A stretch of DNA of 64,000 nt from SABI01 sp964453215 (GTDB taxonomy: Bacteria > Spirochaetota > Spirochaetia > Sphaerochaetales > Sphaerochaetaceae), in NCBI GenBank assembly GCA_964453215.1, contig CAYVRR010000003.1:23201-87200 (forward strand), read 5' to 3'. The position numbers were made by a program, and so were the translations under genes. A model generated the notes under the pieces. It worked only from the letters and a program-made list of their open reading frames with translations, searched no databases and had not been told where the DNA came from. Shown here piece after piece: positions 1 through 8,230 of this stretch; position 1 is the stretch's first letter; the number at the start of each line of letters is the position of its first letter.

Positions 1-1239
1 ATCCCCATCTGTATCTCCCCTCATCCCAAGGCTCGTTGTTTGTACTACAAGGTCAACTTTCTCATACTTTTTCCCATTCTCTAGTGAATCAAAACTGCTC
101 ATTGTAACATCGGCTAATCTTTTCGCTTTATCGATGTCTCTGTTGATGATAGTAACTTTACACCCATAGTTTCTTAATGCCCACACCACAGCTCGTGCAG
201 CCCCTCCAGCTCCAACGACGAGTGCACTCTCTATCCGGCCATCTTGTAAAAGGGGTAAAAGGGGTTCTATAAATCCATAGTAGTCGGTATTAGTCCCTTT
301 CCAAAGGTGCTTTGCCCTCACTACTGTATTGCATGAACCAATTTGTTTTACTTCACGAGTTATTTTTCCAAGGTATGGCAGCACTGCTTGTTTATGGGGG
401 ACTGTAACAGAGAACCCATAGATTGGAAGGAGTTCAGCAAGAATAAAAAAAGACCTCACTGAGTCAACTAAGAAGGGAACGTAGATTGCATTAAATTTAA
501 TCCCATCAAATCCTGGGTTTTGTATATAGGGGCTTCGAGTGTGGAGAACAGGGTCACCAATTATTCCATATATTTTGGTTCTTTCATTCACTTTATCAGC
601 TCTGTAGACCATTTTCATCACTTTAGGAGTGATATGGTAGGGGACAATGGTATGTAAACTTGTGTAGGTGATCATCGATCCAAGTCGTTTATAGAGAATG
701 CGGGTAGCACTTCCATAGGGGCCCATTCCAACTATTATTTTTTGTTTGACATGTTCAAGCTCTTTTTCAACACGAAAAAGTTGGATAACATCGAGCATGG
801 AGTTGGGAGTTACTGCCATTTTTGGAATACACCCTTTTGAGGCAATTTTAGTAATTCGATGATATAAATCTGTTGGAATTGAGTCAAAGTCATGGAGGGA
901 GCGGATAATTGAGATCTCCCTTTCTTCTGCTTTTTGAACTATAGAGAGTTTTTTTACATCCTCTTCAATATCAACATAGGCAAATTCTCCATCTAAAAGT
1001 GCCTCTAGAAGGGAGATTCGAGACTTTTCACCCCCCTCATACTTCCCCCCATCAGATACTCTTCTGCAGGTCAATATGACAGGAAGATTGGTAAGAGTTG
1101 GAAAGTCTTTAGCTTTTTGTTGCTCTTCGCTACTAAGAAGGTCAACTCGTAGCTCAACCATATCTATATATGAGGAATTTTTTGTAATGAAGGAAATATT
1201 CTCTTCAAGAGTGCTACCTGTTAAAACTAAACATATCAT
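1..1239 (-). CDS. aroDE: Bifunctional 3-dehydroquinate dehydratase / shikimate dehydrogenase (partial)
   Basis: This open frame starts with ATG at 1239 and runs off the left edge, so the C-terminus is missing. The first half reads as a type I dehydroquinase, with the catalytic His in SLHDFDSIP and the Schiff-base Lys in PKMAVTP. The second half reads as AroE, with RSPYIQNPGF in the substrate loop, the catalytic Lys in TVPHK, the Asp in NTDYYGF and a GAGGAARA nucleotide loop. Together they catalyse two consecutive cytoplasmic steps of the shikimate pathway. In the AroE substrate loop the usual HN is QN and one Ser is Thr, a mild deviation. The gene is divergent from the ABC-F gene. Confidence 0.9.
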   Translation of the reverse strand, partial: MICLVLTGSTLEENISFITKNSSYIDMVELRVDLLSSEEQQKAKDFPTLTNLPVILTCRRVSDGGKYEGGEKSRISLLEALLDGEFAYVDIEEDVKKLSIVQKAEEREISIIRSLHDFDSIPTDLYHRITKIASKGCIPKMAVTPNSMLDVIQLFRVEKELEHVKQKIIVGMGPYGSATRILYKRLGSMITYTSLHTIVPYHITPKVMKMVYRADKVNERTKIYGIIGDPVLHTRSPYIQNPGFDGIKFNAIYVPFLVDSVRSFFILAELLPIYGFSVTVPHKQAVLPYLGKITREVKQIGSCNTVVRAKHLWKGTNTDYYGFIEPLLPLLQDGRIESALVVGAGGAARAVVWALRNYGCKVTIINRDIDKAKRLADVTMSSFDSLENGKKYEKVDLVVQTTSLGMRGDTDGD

Positions 1240-1325
1240 TCCTCATTCCCCCATCTATCCTTTACAATAGCGTGTAAGATCTTATTCTCTTATTGCATCC
1301 CATTGGTTCAATATGGTACGGTTCA

Positions 1326-1340
1326 TCTTATCCCATAAGA
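1326..1340 (+). other. Small hairpin upstream of the ABC-F gene
   Basis: TCTTAT (1326-1331) and ATAAGA (1335-1340) form a perfect 6-bp stem with a CCC loop, about 40 nt before the ABC-F start. It could be a leader structure of an ABC-F gene, some of which are attenuated, but no leader ORF or terminator is evident. The functional meaning is uncertain. Confidence 0.3.
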
Positions 1341-1380
1341 GATGGAATCTGCAACACCTTCTCTTTATCTTGAGGCGAAT

Positions 1381-3339
1381 ATGAAAACTCTACAAGTTCA
1401 AAACATTTCCTTAGCGTACGCAGATAGAGATTTATTACAAAATGTAAGTTTTACCCTATCAACTGGTGGACGTGCTGCTTTAGCAGGAGGAAATGGTTCT
1501 GGAAAATCTACTCTTTTAAAAATTATCACATCATCTATAATTAGTGATAGTGGAACTATTACTAAAACCAAAGGGATGAGAATTTCATACTTACCTCAAT
1601 CAGATATTGTTCACACAGGAAAGACCCTCTATGAAGAGGTTGAAAAAGCTTTTGACCGCTTTGTAGAAGTTGAAAAAGAGATCAAAGAGTTAGAAAGAAA
1701 TCTTGCTTCATTACATGAAGGTGCCCCTGTTATGGAACAACTCCTCATACAGTTGCATGAAAAACAGGAGTATCTTCTCCATAGTGATTATTATAGAAGA
1801 AGAGCTGTTATAGAGCGCATTGCTAAGGGGTTAGGTTTCTCTAGTCAAGATTTAGAGAAAAAATGTGAAACCTTTAGCGGTGGGTGGCAAATGAGAATTG
1901 CTCTAGCAAAAATTCTAGCAGAAGATCCTGATGTGATGCTTCTTGATGAACCAACAAACTACCTCGATATAGAGTCGCGTATTTGGCTTCGTAACTATAT
2001 TCAACAATATAGGGGCGCTATTATGATGGTCTCTCACGATCAAGACTTCTTAGATGAAACGGTCAATGAGGTGTATGAACTTTTTCAAGCAAGGTTGAAA
2101 CGGTATAAGGGGAACTATTCCCATTATGTACAGGTAAGAGAAGAGGAGTTTGAGCAATTAAAGGTTGCCCATGAGAGGCAGATAAAAGAGATTGAAAAAA
2201 CTGAGAAATTTATTGAGCGGTTTAGATACAAGGCTTCTAAAGCAAAACAGGTTCAAAGTAGAGAAAAACAACTCGATAAAATTGATATCATTGAAGTTCC
2301 TAGCCACCTAAAATCTCTCTCTTTCACCTTTCCCCCTCCTCCTCATTGTGGAAATGATGTCTTACGTGTCCGTCAATTATATAAGAGTTATGGGGATTTA
2401 CACCTTTTTAAAGATTTTTCTCTAGATGTAAATAAGGGTGATCGCCTTGCGATCACTGGGCACAATGGAGCTGGTAAAACTACCCTTTTACGAATCTTGA
2501 GTAACGTAGATCTTGAATATACAGGAAGTGTTTCTCTTGGAAGTGATGTGAAGGTGGGCTATTTTGCCCAAGATACAGAGAATACTCTTAATGGGGATAA
2601 TACTATTTATGAGGAGGTAGCAGAAATTGCTGCGACCTCTGATATTCCTAAATTGCGTTCACTTTTAGGTTCATTTTTATTTAGTAATGATGATATTGAT
2701 AAAAAGGTTTCCGTCTTAAGTGGTGGTGAAAAATCTCGTCTTGCTTTGTTAAAAATATTGTTACACCCTGTGAACTTATTGATTTTGGATGAACCGACAA
2801 ACCACCTTGATATAAATGCAAAGAATATGTTGATTAAAGCTCTTTCTATGTATAAGGGAACACTCATCTGCGTTTCCCACGACACCCACTTTATTAAAGA
2901 AATGGCAACTTCAATCCTCTACTTAAGTGAAGATGAGCCAGAACTCTTTGTAGGAGACTGGGAATATTTTTCCTACAAATTAGAGCAAAAAGAGATGCTG
3001 CTTTCACTAGAAGAAGGTGATGATAGTGGTAGCAATGTGTATGAACCTGTAGTTAAAGAGGCTCAAATTGAGAGAAAAGAGTATAATAGGGCTAAAAACA
3101 GATTACAATCTTTGCTCAATGAAGAGAAGAAAATTCTTTTAGATATTCAACACACTCAAGATGTAATAAAGAAGATTCTTCAAAGCATGTCAGAAAAAGA
3201 AAATTATAGTAATAGTGAAAAAATCACTTCATTAATTCAAAAAAAAGAGGATGTAGAACAAAAACATGCCACTCTAGAAGAGAAATGGTTTATAATAGCA
3301 AAAGAAATCGAAGAGTTACAGGAAGTAGTGGTAATATGA
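1381..3339 (+). CDS. ABC-F family ATPase (translation factor type)
   Basis: A 652-residue soluble protein with two ABC domains and no membrane segments, typical of ABC-F ribosome-associated ATPases. Domain 1 has Walker A GGNGSGKST (about 36-44), signature FSGGW (about 164) and LLDEPTNYLD. Domain 2 has GHNGAGKTT (about 360), signature LSGGE (about 445) and ILDEPTNHLD. A Lys/Glu-rich linker lies between them, and the last ~100 residues look like a coiled coil, as in Uup/YdiF-type members. The frame is open further upstream, but the ATG at 1381 is preceded by GAGGCG. The stop overlaps the maf start (ATGA), so the two are coupled. The exact ABC-F subfamily is not assigned. Confidence 0.9.
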   Translation: MKTLQVQNISLAYADRDLLQNVSFTLSTGGRAALAGGNGSGKSTLLKIITSSIISDSGTITKTKGMRISYLPQSDIVHTGKTLYEEVEKAFDRFVEVEKEIKELERNLASLHEGAPVMEQLLIQLHEKQEYLLHSDYYRRRAVIERIAKGLGFSSQDLEKKCETFSGGWQMRIALAKILAEDPDVMLLDEPTNYLDIESRIWLRNYIQQYRGAIMMVSHDQDFLDETVNEVYELFQARLKRYKGNYSHYVQVREEEFEQLKVAHERQIKEIEKTEKFIERFRYKASKAKQVQSREKQLDKIDIIEVPSHLKSLSFTFPPPPHCGNDVLRVRQLYKSYGDLHLFKDFSLDVNKGDRLAITGHNGAGKTTLLRILSNVDLEYTGSVSLGSDVKVGYFAQDTENTLNGDNTIYEEVAEIAATSDIPKLRSLLGSFLFSNDDIDKKVSVLSGGEKSRLALLKILLHPVNLLILDEPTNHLDINAKNMLIKALSMYKGTLICVSHDTHFIKEMATSILYLSEDEPELFVGDWEYFSYKLEQKEMLLSLEEGDDSGSNVYEPVVKEAQIERKEYNRAKNRLQSLLNEEKKILLDIQHTQDVIKKILQSMSEKENYSNSEKITSLIQKKEDVEQKHATLEEKWFIIAKEIEELQEVVVI

Positions 3340-3953
3340 AATTCCCTTATGAGAGTGTAATCCTTGCAAGCCAATCGAGTGCACGTAAGAAATTATTAGA
3401 ATCAGTTGGCCTCCATGTTATCTCAATGCCCACCTTTTGTGATGAATCTTTTCAAGCGAGTGATTACAGGGAAGCAACAAAAGAGATTGCCTTAAAGAAA
3501 TTGCACTCATGTATAGATCAACATACTCACCTTACCTCTGTCATCATTGCAGCAGATACGATGGTTCGTATTGGTACTACTATTTTAGGAAAGCCGATTA
3601 ATCGAGATGATGCCTACCGTCAACTTAGTCTCCTATCATCTAAAGTTCATAGCGTCTGTAGTGGATATGCCATCTTTCTCCCCCACCTAAAAAGAATATA
3701 TAGTGGCTATAGTGAAACGTGTGTCACGTTTCGACCATTAACTCAACAAGATATTACAAATTACCTCGACACGAATGAGTATATAGGGGCCGCAGCCTCA
3801 TATAGAATTCAAGAGAGGGGGAAAGAACTAATTTCTTCCATAGATGGACAGATCAGCACTGTGGTGGGGTTGCCAATGATCGCTATTTCTGCCATATTGA
3901 TGGAACCTGAACATGTAAATTATCAGGAATATCCACCTCAGGGTGAGAAATAG
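3336..3953 (+). CDS. maf: Maf-like nucleoside triphosphate pyrophosphatase
   Basis: A 205-residue Maf/YhdE-family protein, expected to hydrolyse non-canonical or excess nucleoside triphosphates to monophosphates. Seen motifs: ILASQSSARKKLL at the N-terminus, FCDE, IIAADTMV with the catalytic Asp, GKPINRDDA, and SIDGQISTVVGLPM near the end. The ATG at 3336 overlaps the ABC-F stop, which fits translational coupling better than the longer upstream frame. It precedes rpsB by about 60 bp. Confidence 0.88.
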   Translation: MKFPYESVILASQSSARKKLLESVGLHVISMPTFCDESFQASDYREATKEIALKKLHSCIDQHTHLTSVIIAADTMVRIGTTILGKPINRDDAYRQLSLLSSKVHSVCSGYAIFLPHLKRIYSGYSETCVTFRPLTQQDITNYLDTNEYIGAAASYRIQERGKELISSIDGQISTVVGLPMIAISAILMEPEHVNYQEYPPQGEK

Positions 3954-3960
3954 CGAAGGG

Positions 3961-4000
3961 GACAGAAAATTATATAGGCACCTTGTGCCCATTTTCTGTT
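3961..4000 (+). promoter_or_regulatory. rpsB leader stem-loop
   Basis: ACAGAAAAT (3962-3970) pairs perfectly with ATTTTCTGT (3991-3999), and inside it GGCAC (3977-3981) pairs with GTGCC (3985-3989) around a 3-nt loop. The structure ends a few bases before the rpsB Shine-Dalgarno (AGGAGG, 4003-4008) and has no T-run, so it is not an intrinsic terminator. S2 operons in other bacteria have structured autoregulatory leaders. That role here is inference. Confidence 0.55.
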
Positions 4001-4012
4001 ACAGGAGGAATT

Positions 4013-4945
4013 GTGTCCGTAGTCACTATGAAAAGCCTGCTTGAATCAGGCGTACATTTTGGTCACCAAACCAAAAGATGGAATCCAAAAATGGCCCGCT
4101 TTATCTTCTCAGAAAGAAACGGGATCCATATCATCGATTTACAAAAAACAAGTGCTTGTATTGTTGAAGCGTATGACGCTGTAAGAGCCCAAGTAAAAGA
4201 TGGCAAACATATTTTATTTATTGGGACAAAGAAACAAGCACAACAAACAATTGAAGCAGAAGCAAAACGCTGTGGTATGCCATACATCAACAATCGTTGG
4301 CTCGGTGGTATGCTTACAAACTTCACTACTATCAAAAAATCTATTAATCGTCTCAAGAAATTAGAGAAAGAAGAACTTGATGGTACATTACAAAGTTACA
4401 CCAAAAAAGAGATTGCTTTACATCAAAAAGAGAAAGCAAAGTTAGAAAAAAACCTTGGTGGTATCAAAGAGATGAAAGAGTTGCCTGGTGCAATCTTTAT
4501 CATTGATACAAAAAAGGAAGCTATTGCTGTTGCAGAAGCAAAACGCTTAGGCATTCCAGTAATTGCAGTTGTTGATACTAACTGTGATCCAACAAACATT
4601 GATTACCCTATCCCAGGAAATGATGATGCCATTAGAGCTATCTCTTTATTTGTAGAAATTATTGCTAATGCAGTTCTTGATGCAGACAATGAAGTTGGTA
4701 TTGAAATTATCGAAACTCTTCCTGACCTTAATGCTCCTGAAGAAGTAGCACTAGAAGAAGAAGTTGTAGTAGAAGATGATGAAGAAGTAGTTTTTGCTAC
4801 TGATGATGAACATACTGATTTTACTAAATTCGATGTTGATTTGAAAAAAGAAGAAGAAAAAGTTGAAGAAGTCTCTAAAGTAAAGGCTGTCAAAGTTACC
4901 GAAGGTGGCATTGAAGTTGACGAAGAAATTCTTTACGAAGACTAA
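4013..4945 (+). CDS. rpsB: 30S ribosomal protein S2
   Basis: A 310-residue S2 protein. The core begins MSVVTMKSLLESGVHFGHQT and contains RWLGGMLTNF and PGAIFIIDTKKE, as in bacterial S2. The start chosen is GTG at 4013, six bases after AGGAGG, which matches the family N-terminus. The earlier in-frame ATG lies inside the leader hairpin. After about residue 235 there is an acidic, low-complexity tail of ~75 residues (runs of Glu, Asp and Val) that E. coli S2 lacks. It is followed by tsf, the universal partner order. Confidence 0.95.
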   Translation: MSVVTMKSLLESGVHFGHQTKRWNPKMARFIFSERNGIHIIDLQKTSACIVEAYDAVRAQVKDGKHILFIGTKKQAQQTIEAEAKRCGMPYINNRWLGGMLTNFTTIKKSINRLKKLEKEELDGTLQSYTKKEIALHQKEKAKLEKNLGGIKEMKELPGAIFIIDTKKEAIAVAEAKRLGIPVIAVVDTNCDPTNIDYPIPGNDDAIRAISLFVEIIANAVLDADNEVGIEIIETLPDLNAPEEVALEEEVVVEDDEEVVFATDDEHTDFTKFDVDLKKEEEKVEEVSKVKAVKVTEGGIEVDEEILYED

Positions 4946-4966
4946 GATTGAATTGAGGAGATAGTC

Positions 4967-5809
4967 GTGGAAATTAGCGCAAAAATAGTTAAAGCACTGC
5001 GTGATGCAACAGGCGCAGGGATGATGGATTGTAAGAAAGCATTAGTTGAAGCCAATGGGGACTCAGCTAAAGCTGAAAAATTACTAAAAGAAATGGGTCT
5101 TGCTGCAGTTGCAAAACGTGCAGGGAGAGCTACAAATAATGGTCGTGCTTTTACCTTAGTGAAAGATGGAAAGGCTGTGATACTTGAAATGGCCAGTGAA
5201 ACTGACTTTGTTGCTCGAAACAAAGACTTTATTGCACTTGGTGAAGAACTTTGTAATGATGTTATTGATAATAACTATACAGAGATTGTCCCATCTCTTG
5301 AATCAAAGGTAGAACTACTGATTACTAAGATTAAAGAGAACATGTCTTTAAAAAGATTTGAGTTGTGGAATGTTGATGAAAACACTTTAGTTAGTCAATA
5401 TGTTCATGGCGAGGGCACACTTGCTACAATAGTAGCTCTTCATGCTTCTGATAAAAATGTACTTTCTCAAGAGAGTGTCGTAAATTTATCAAATGACCTT
5501 GCCCTCCACGTTGCAGCATTTAGTCCCCTTTATCTTGATAAGAGTAAAGTTGATGAAGAATATGTGAAAGAAAACACTGAGATTTTTACAAACCAAACAC
5601 TTGCTTTAGGAAAACCTGAAAAAGTTATTCCTGGCATTGTAGCTGGTAAACTCAATAAGCATTTCACTGAAATTTGTTTTATGCAACAACCCTTTGTTAA
5701 AGATGATTCGATAAGTGTAGAAAATGCTATTCAACAAGTAGGAAAAGAAGTTGGAGCGACACTAAGTGTCTCTCAATATGTTATCTACAAAGTTGGAGTA
5801 GAGGCTTAA
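4967..5809 (+). CDS. tsf: Translation elongation factor Ts
   Basis: A 280-residue EF-Ts, the GDP/GTP exchange factor for EF-Tu. The N-terminal domain has the classic TGAGMMDCKKAL and a conserved MGLAAVAKRAGR helix. The core has ETDFVARN (about 76-83). The start is GTG at 4967 after GAGGAG. It follows rpsB by 21 bp. In many bacteria pyrH comes next, but here a hairpin and then frr follow. Confidence 0.95.
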   Translation: MEISAKIVKALRDATGAGMMDCKKALVEANGDSAKAEKLLKEMGLAAVAKRAGRATNNGRAFTLVKDGKAVILEMASETDFVARNKDFIALGEELCNDVIDNNYTEIVPSLESKVELLITKIKENMSLKRFELWNVDENTLVSQYVHGEGTLATIVALHASDKNVLSQESVVNLSNDLALHVAAFSPLYLDKSKVDEEYVKENTEIFTNQTLALGKPEKVIPGIVAGKLNKHFTEICFMQQPFVKDDSISVENAIQQVGKEVGATLSVSQYVIYKVGVEA

Positions 5810-5826
5810 ATTAGATATTACATACC

Positions 5827-5856
5827 AGACCGTCTAGTAATAGGCGGTTTGTTTTG
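5827..5856 (+). terminator. Hairpin between tsf and frr (weak terminator or attenuator)
   Basis: AGACCGTCT (5827-5835) pairs with AGGCGGTTT (5842-5850) around a 6-nt loop, with G-T pairs, followed by GTTTT. The T-tract is short and the frr ribosome-binding site follows at once, so partial termination that reduces frr relative to rpsB-tsf is more likely than a full stop. Confidence 0.5.
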
Positions 5857-5865
5857 GAGTTTGAT

Positions 5866-6420
5866 ATGAAAGATGTTTTAGATGCCTGTGAAGAAAAAAT
5901 GGGTAAAAGTGTAGCGAGCTTAGAAATTGAGTATAGTGCTCTTAGAACTGGTAGAGCAACTGCTGCTCTTTTTGACAAAATTAAGGTTGACTATTATGGA
6001 ACAGAGACACCACTAGCCCAAGTTGCTAGTATCAGTGTGCCAGAAGCTCGCCTTGTTGTTATTCAACCTTGGGATAAGAGTTTACTTGGCCCAATTGAAA
6101 AAGCTATACTAAAGTCTGAACTTGGATTTAACCCCAATAATGATGGTAAACTTCTTAGAATTAACTTTCCTCCCCTTACTGAACAAAGAAGAAAAGAACT
6201 TGCAAAAAGTGCCAAGAACATGAGTGAGCAATATAAAATTGCTATTCGAAATGTTCGTCGAGATGGTATTGATGAGCTCAAAAAAATGGAAAAAGCAAGT
6301 ACTATCAGTGAGGATGAACTTAAAGATGGTGAAACTAAGATGCAAAAATTAACTGACTCTTATATTAATCAGATTAGTGAACTTGCAATTGAAAAAGAGA
6401 AAGAAATCTTAGAAATCTGA
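5866..6420 (+). CDS. frr: Ribosome recycling factor
   Basis: A 184-residue RRF, which splits post-termination ribosomes together with EF-G. Length and motifs fit the family: LRTGRA near residue 27, VDYYG, PPLTEQRRKEL, and IRNVRRDG. The ATG at 5866 is preceded by GGAG with 6-nt spacing; an upstream in-frame TTG at 5854 overlaps that site and is less likely. It is part of the rpsB-tsf-frr-uppS-cdsA run. Confidence 0.95.
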   Translation: MKDVLDACEEKMGKSVASLEIEYSALRTGRATAALFDKIKVDYYGTETPLAQVASISVPEARLVVIQPWDKSLLGPIEKAILKSELGFNPNNDGKLLRINFPPLTEQRRKELAKSAKNMSEQYKIAIRNVRRDGIDELKKMEKASTISEDELKDGETKMQKLTDSYINQISELAIEKEKEILEI

Positions 6421-6440
6421 TATTATTATAAGAGACAAAC

Positions 6441-7148
6441 ATGCACGATGAAAAGAATATACCTACACATATTGGCATTATAATGGATGGCAATGGGAGG
6501 TGGGCAACAAAGCGCTCACTTCCCAGAACAGCTGGCCATTTTGAGGGTGTCAAAGCTGCAAAGCGTATTGTAAAAGCAGCAAAAGAATCAAATATCCCAT
6601 TTCTTACTTTTTATGTATTTTCTACAGAGAATTGGTGTCGTCCTCCTAAAGAGGTCGAATATTTAATGAATCTCCTTTCCACTCGATTATTTAGTGAAAC
6701 TGATTTTTATCATCGTCTCGGTGCAAGAATCCTTATTAGGGGAGATATGTCCTCCTTTTCAGAGAAACTAAAAGATAGTGTCCTCGCTACTATGGAAGAG
6801 ACAAAACATAATACAGCAATTACTGTCACTCTTGCAGTAAATTATGGGGGACAAGATGAAATAGTGCGTGCTGTGAACAAATGGATCGAATCACCTAATC
6901 ACTCATCCCATATTACTAAAAATGTGTTAAGGGAGCACCTTGATCTCTCTTTTATCCCTCCAGTTGATTATATCATCCGTAGTGGTGGTGAAAAACGGTT
7001 AAGTAACTTTTTATTGTGGGATGCAGCATATGCAGAACTAGCTTTTGTTGATACTCTATGGCCAGATTGGAATGAAAAAGAATTTATTGCTGTACTAGAT
7101 GAGTATAAGCATAGAGCAAGAAGATTTGGAGGGGTGTGTGATGAATAG
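6441..7148 (+). CDS. uppS: Isoprenyl (undecaprenyl) diphosphate synthase
   Basis: A 235-residue cis-prenyltransferase that makes the C55 lipid carrier for peptidoglycan from isopentenyl and farnesyl diphosphates. Motifs: GIIMDGNGRWA (catalytic Asp), FSTENW, and RSGGEKRLSNFLLWDAAYAE near the C-terminus. The stop overlaps the cdsA start by 8 nt, so the two are translationally coupled. Confidence 0.95.
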   Translation: MHDEKNIPTHIGIIMDGNGRWATKRSLPRTAGHFEGVKAAKRIVKAAKESNIPFLTFYVFSTENWCRPPKEVEYLMNLLSTRLFSETDFYHRLGARILIRGDMSSFSEKLKDSVLATMEETKHNTAITVTLAVNYGGQDEIVRAVNKWIESPNHSSHITKNVLREHLDLSFIPPVDYIIRSGGEKRLSNFLLWDAAYAELAFVDTLWPDWNEKEFIAVLDEYKHRARRFGGVCDE

Positions 7149-7986
7149 TGTAGTGAAACGAGTTCTTCTTACCTTTACTGCTGTGCCTGCACTCTTTTCT
7201 CTTATCTTTTTCTTTCCGATGTATAACCATCTTCCATTTGCTATTCTTGTTGTCCTTGCAGTAATTGCAGGGAGTATTGAGATGGGGAGAATAATATTTT
7301 CTGCTTCTGTAAAAGAGTATCTTCATATTGTTATACTCTCATCTTTTATACCTGTTTTTACCTATATAGATGTAGCCTTTTTTAGTCAGTACAATATTCT
7401 CACCCTGTATTTGATGACTCTTATTACCATGTGCATGGCAAGGGAGATATATAGGGGTTCTATCGATTCTTTTACATCATCGATAGAGCATGTTGGACTC
7501 TCTTTATTACTTATTCTATACCCAGGTGGGTTAAGTATTTTTCTCATTAAAATCCTTTTTCTTCCCTACCCCACCGAGTTAACTCTCCTATTATTCCTTC
7601 TTGTATTTGGAAATGATACATTTGCCTATGTCTTTGGGATGCTTTTTGGAAAAGGAAACCGCAATATTATCAAAGTAAGTCCTAATAAGAGTATAGCTGG
7701 GTTTATAGGGGGTCTTCTCATGACATTTCTTATTGCCATCTTATTTAGACAATTTGTCCCCCATATGTCTTCATTTTTTACCATCTTACAGGTCACGATA
7801 CTTGCAATTATCATAGGGATAATTGCTAATATTGGTGATTTAGTAGAATCTACCTTTAAACGAAGTGCAAAGGTGAAGGACTCAGGAACTATAATTTTGG
7901 GTCGTGGCGGAATTATGGATTCAATTGATTCACTTATCTTGAGTGCTCCATTTTTCACGTTGCTCATTTCTTTGTATATAGTATAA
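7141..7986 (+). CDS. cdsA: Phosphatidate cytidylyltransferase
   Basis: A 281-residue membrane enzyme that makes CDP-diacylglycerol from phosphatidate and CTP. Six or more hydrophobic segments are visible. The C-terminal CDS signature is present as KRSAKVKDSG...GRGGIMDSIDSL (about 239-265). The ATG at 7141 overlaps the uppS stop and has GGAGGGG upstream. In treponemes dxr and rseP follow directly; here they are displaced to 30.8 kb. Confidence 0.93.
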   Translation: MNSVVKRVLLTFTAVPALFSLIFFFPMYNHLPFAILVVLAVIAGSIEMGRIIFSASVKEYLHIVILSSFIPVFTYIDVAFFSQYNILTLYLMTLITMCMAREIYRGSIDSFTSSIEHVGLSLLLILYPGGLSIFLIKILFLPYPTELTLLLFLLVFGNDTFAYVFGMLFGKGNRNIIKVSPNKSIAGFIGGLLMTFLIAILFRQFVPHMSSFFTILQVTILAIIIGIIANIGDLVESTFKRSAKVKDSGTIILGRGGIMDSIDSLILSAPFFTLLISLYIV

Positions 7987-8121
7987 AAAAGACTATTACT
8001 CATCCTTCTTTGTGTACGTGCTAAACGAGGTATTTTTTATGAATAAGAACAAATGTCTTACCTCATATTCTAACCAAAATCTCTCTTTTTAGCCTATTTT
8101 TGCCTATATTCAACCAATTTT

Positions 8122-8150
8122 TTAACAAGTGACCTCACTTTTAGTATATA
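8122..8150 (+). promoter_or_regulatory. Promoter of the SorC-type regulator with internal palindrome
   Basis: TTAACA (8122-8127) and TATATA (8145-8150) are separated by 17 bp. The spacer contains the palindrome AAGTGA-CC-TCACTT (8127-8140). An operator between -35 and -10 would suit autorepression. GACCTCA in this palindrome also occurs in the dehydrogenase operon promoter at 13.9 kb. Just upstream, CGAGGTA (near 8030) and TACCTCATA (near 8075) are further candidate half-sites. Confidence 0.5.
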
Positions 8151-8230
8151 CTAGTAATTGCTTTGTAGTAGCATAACAGGTGCATCTGTTAGCATCCTTT
8201 TTATCAAGACATCTAATGAGGAGTTATGGC

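Noticed and set aside
4603..4911. Long open frame opposite the end of rpsB, rich in Ser and Thr
   Set aside because: It is the complement of the acidic, repetitive tail of S2 and has no independent signals.
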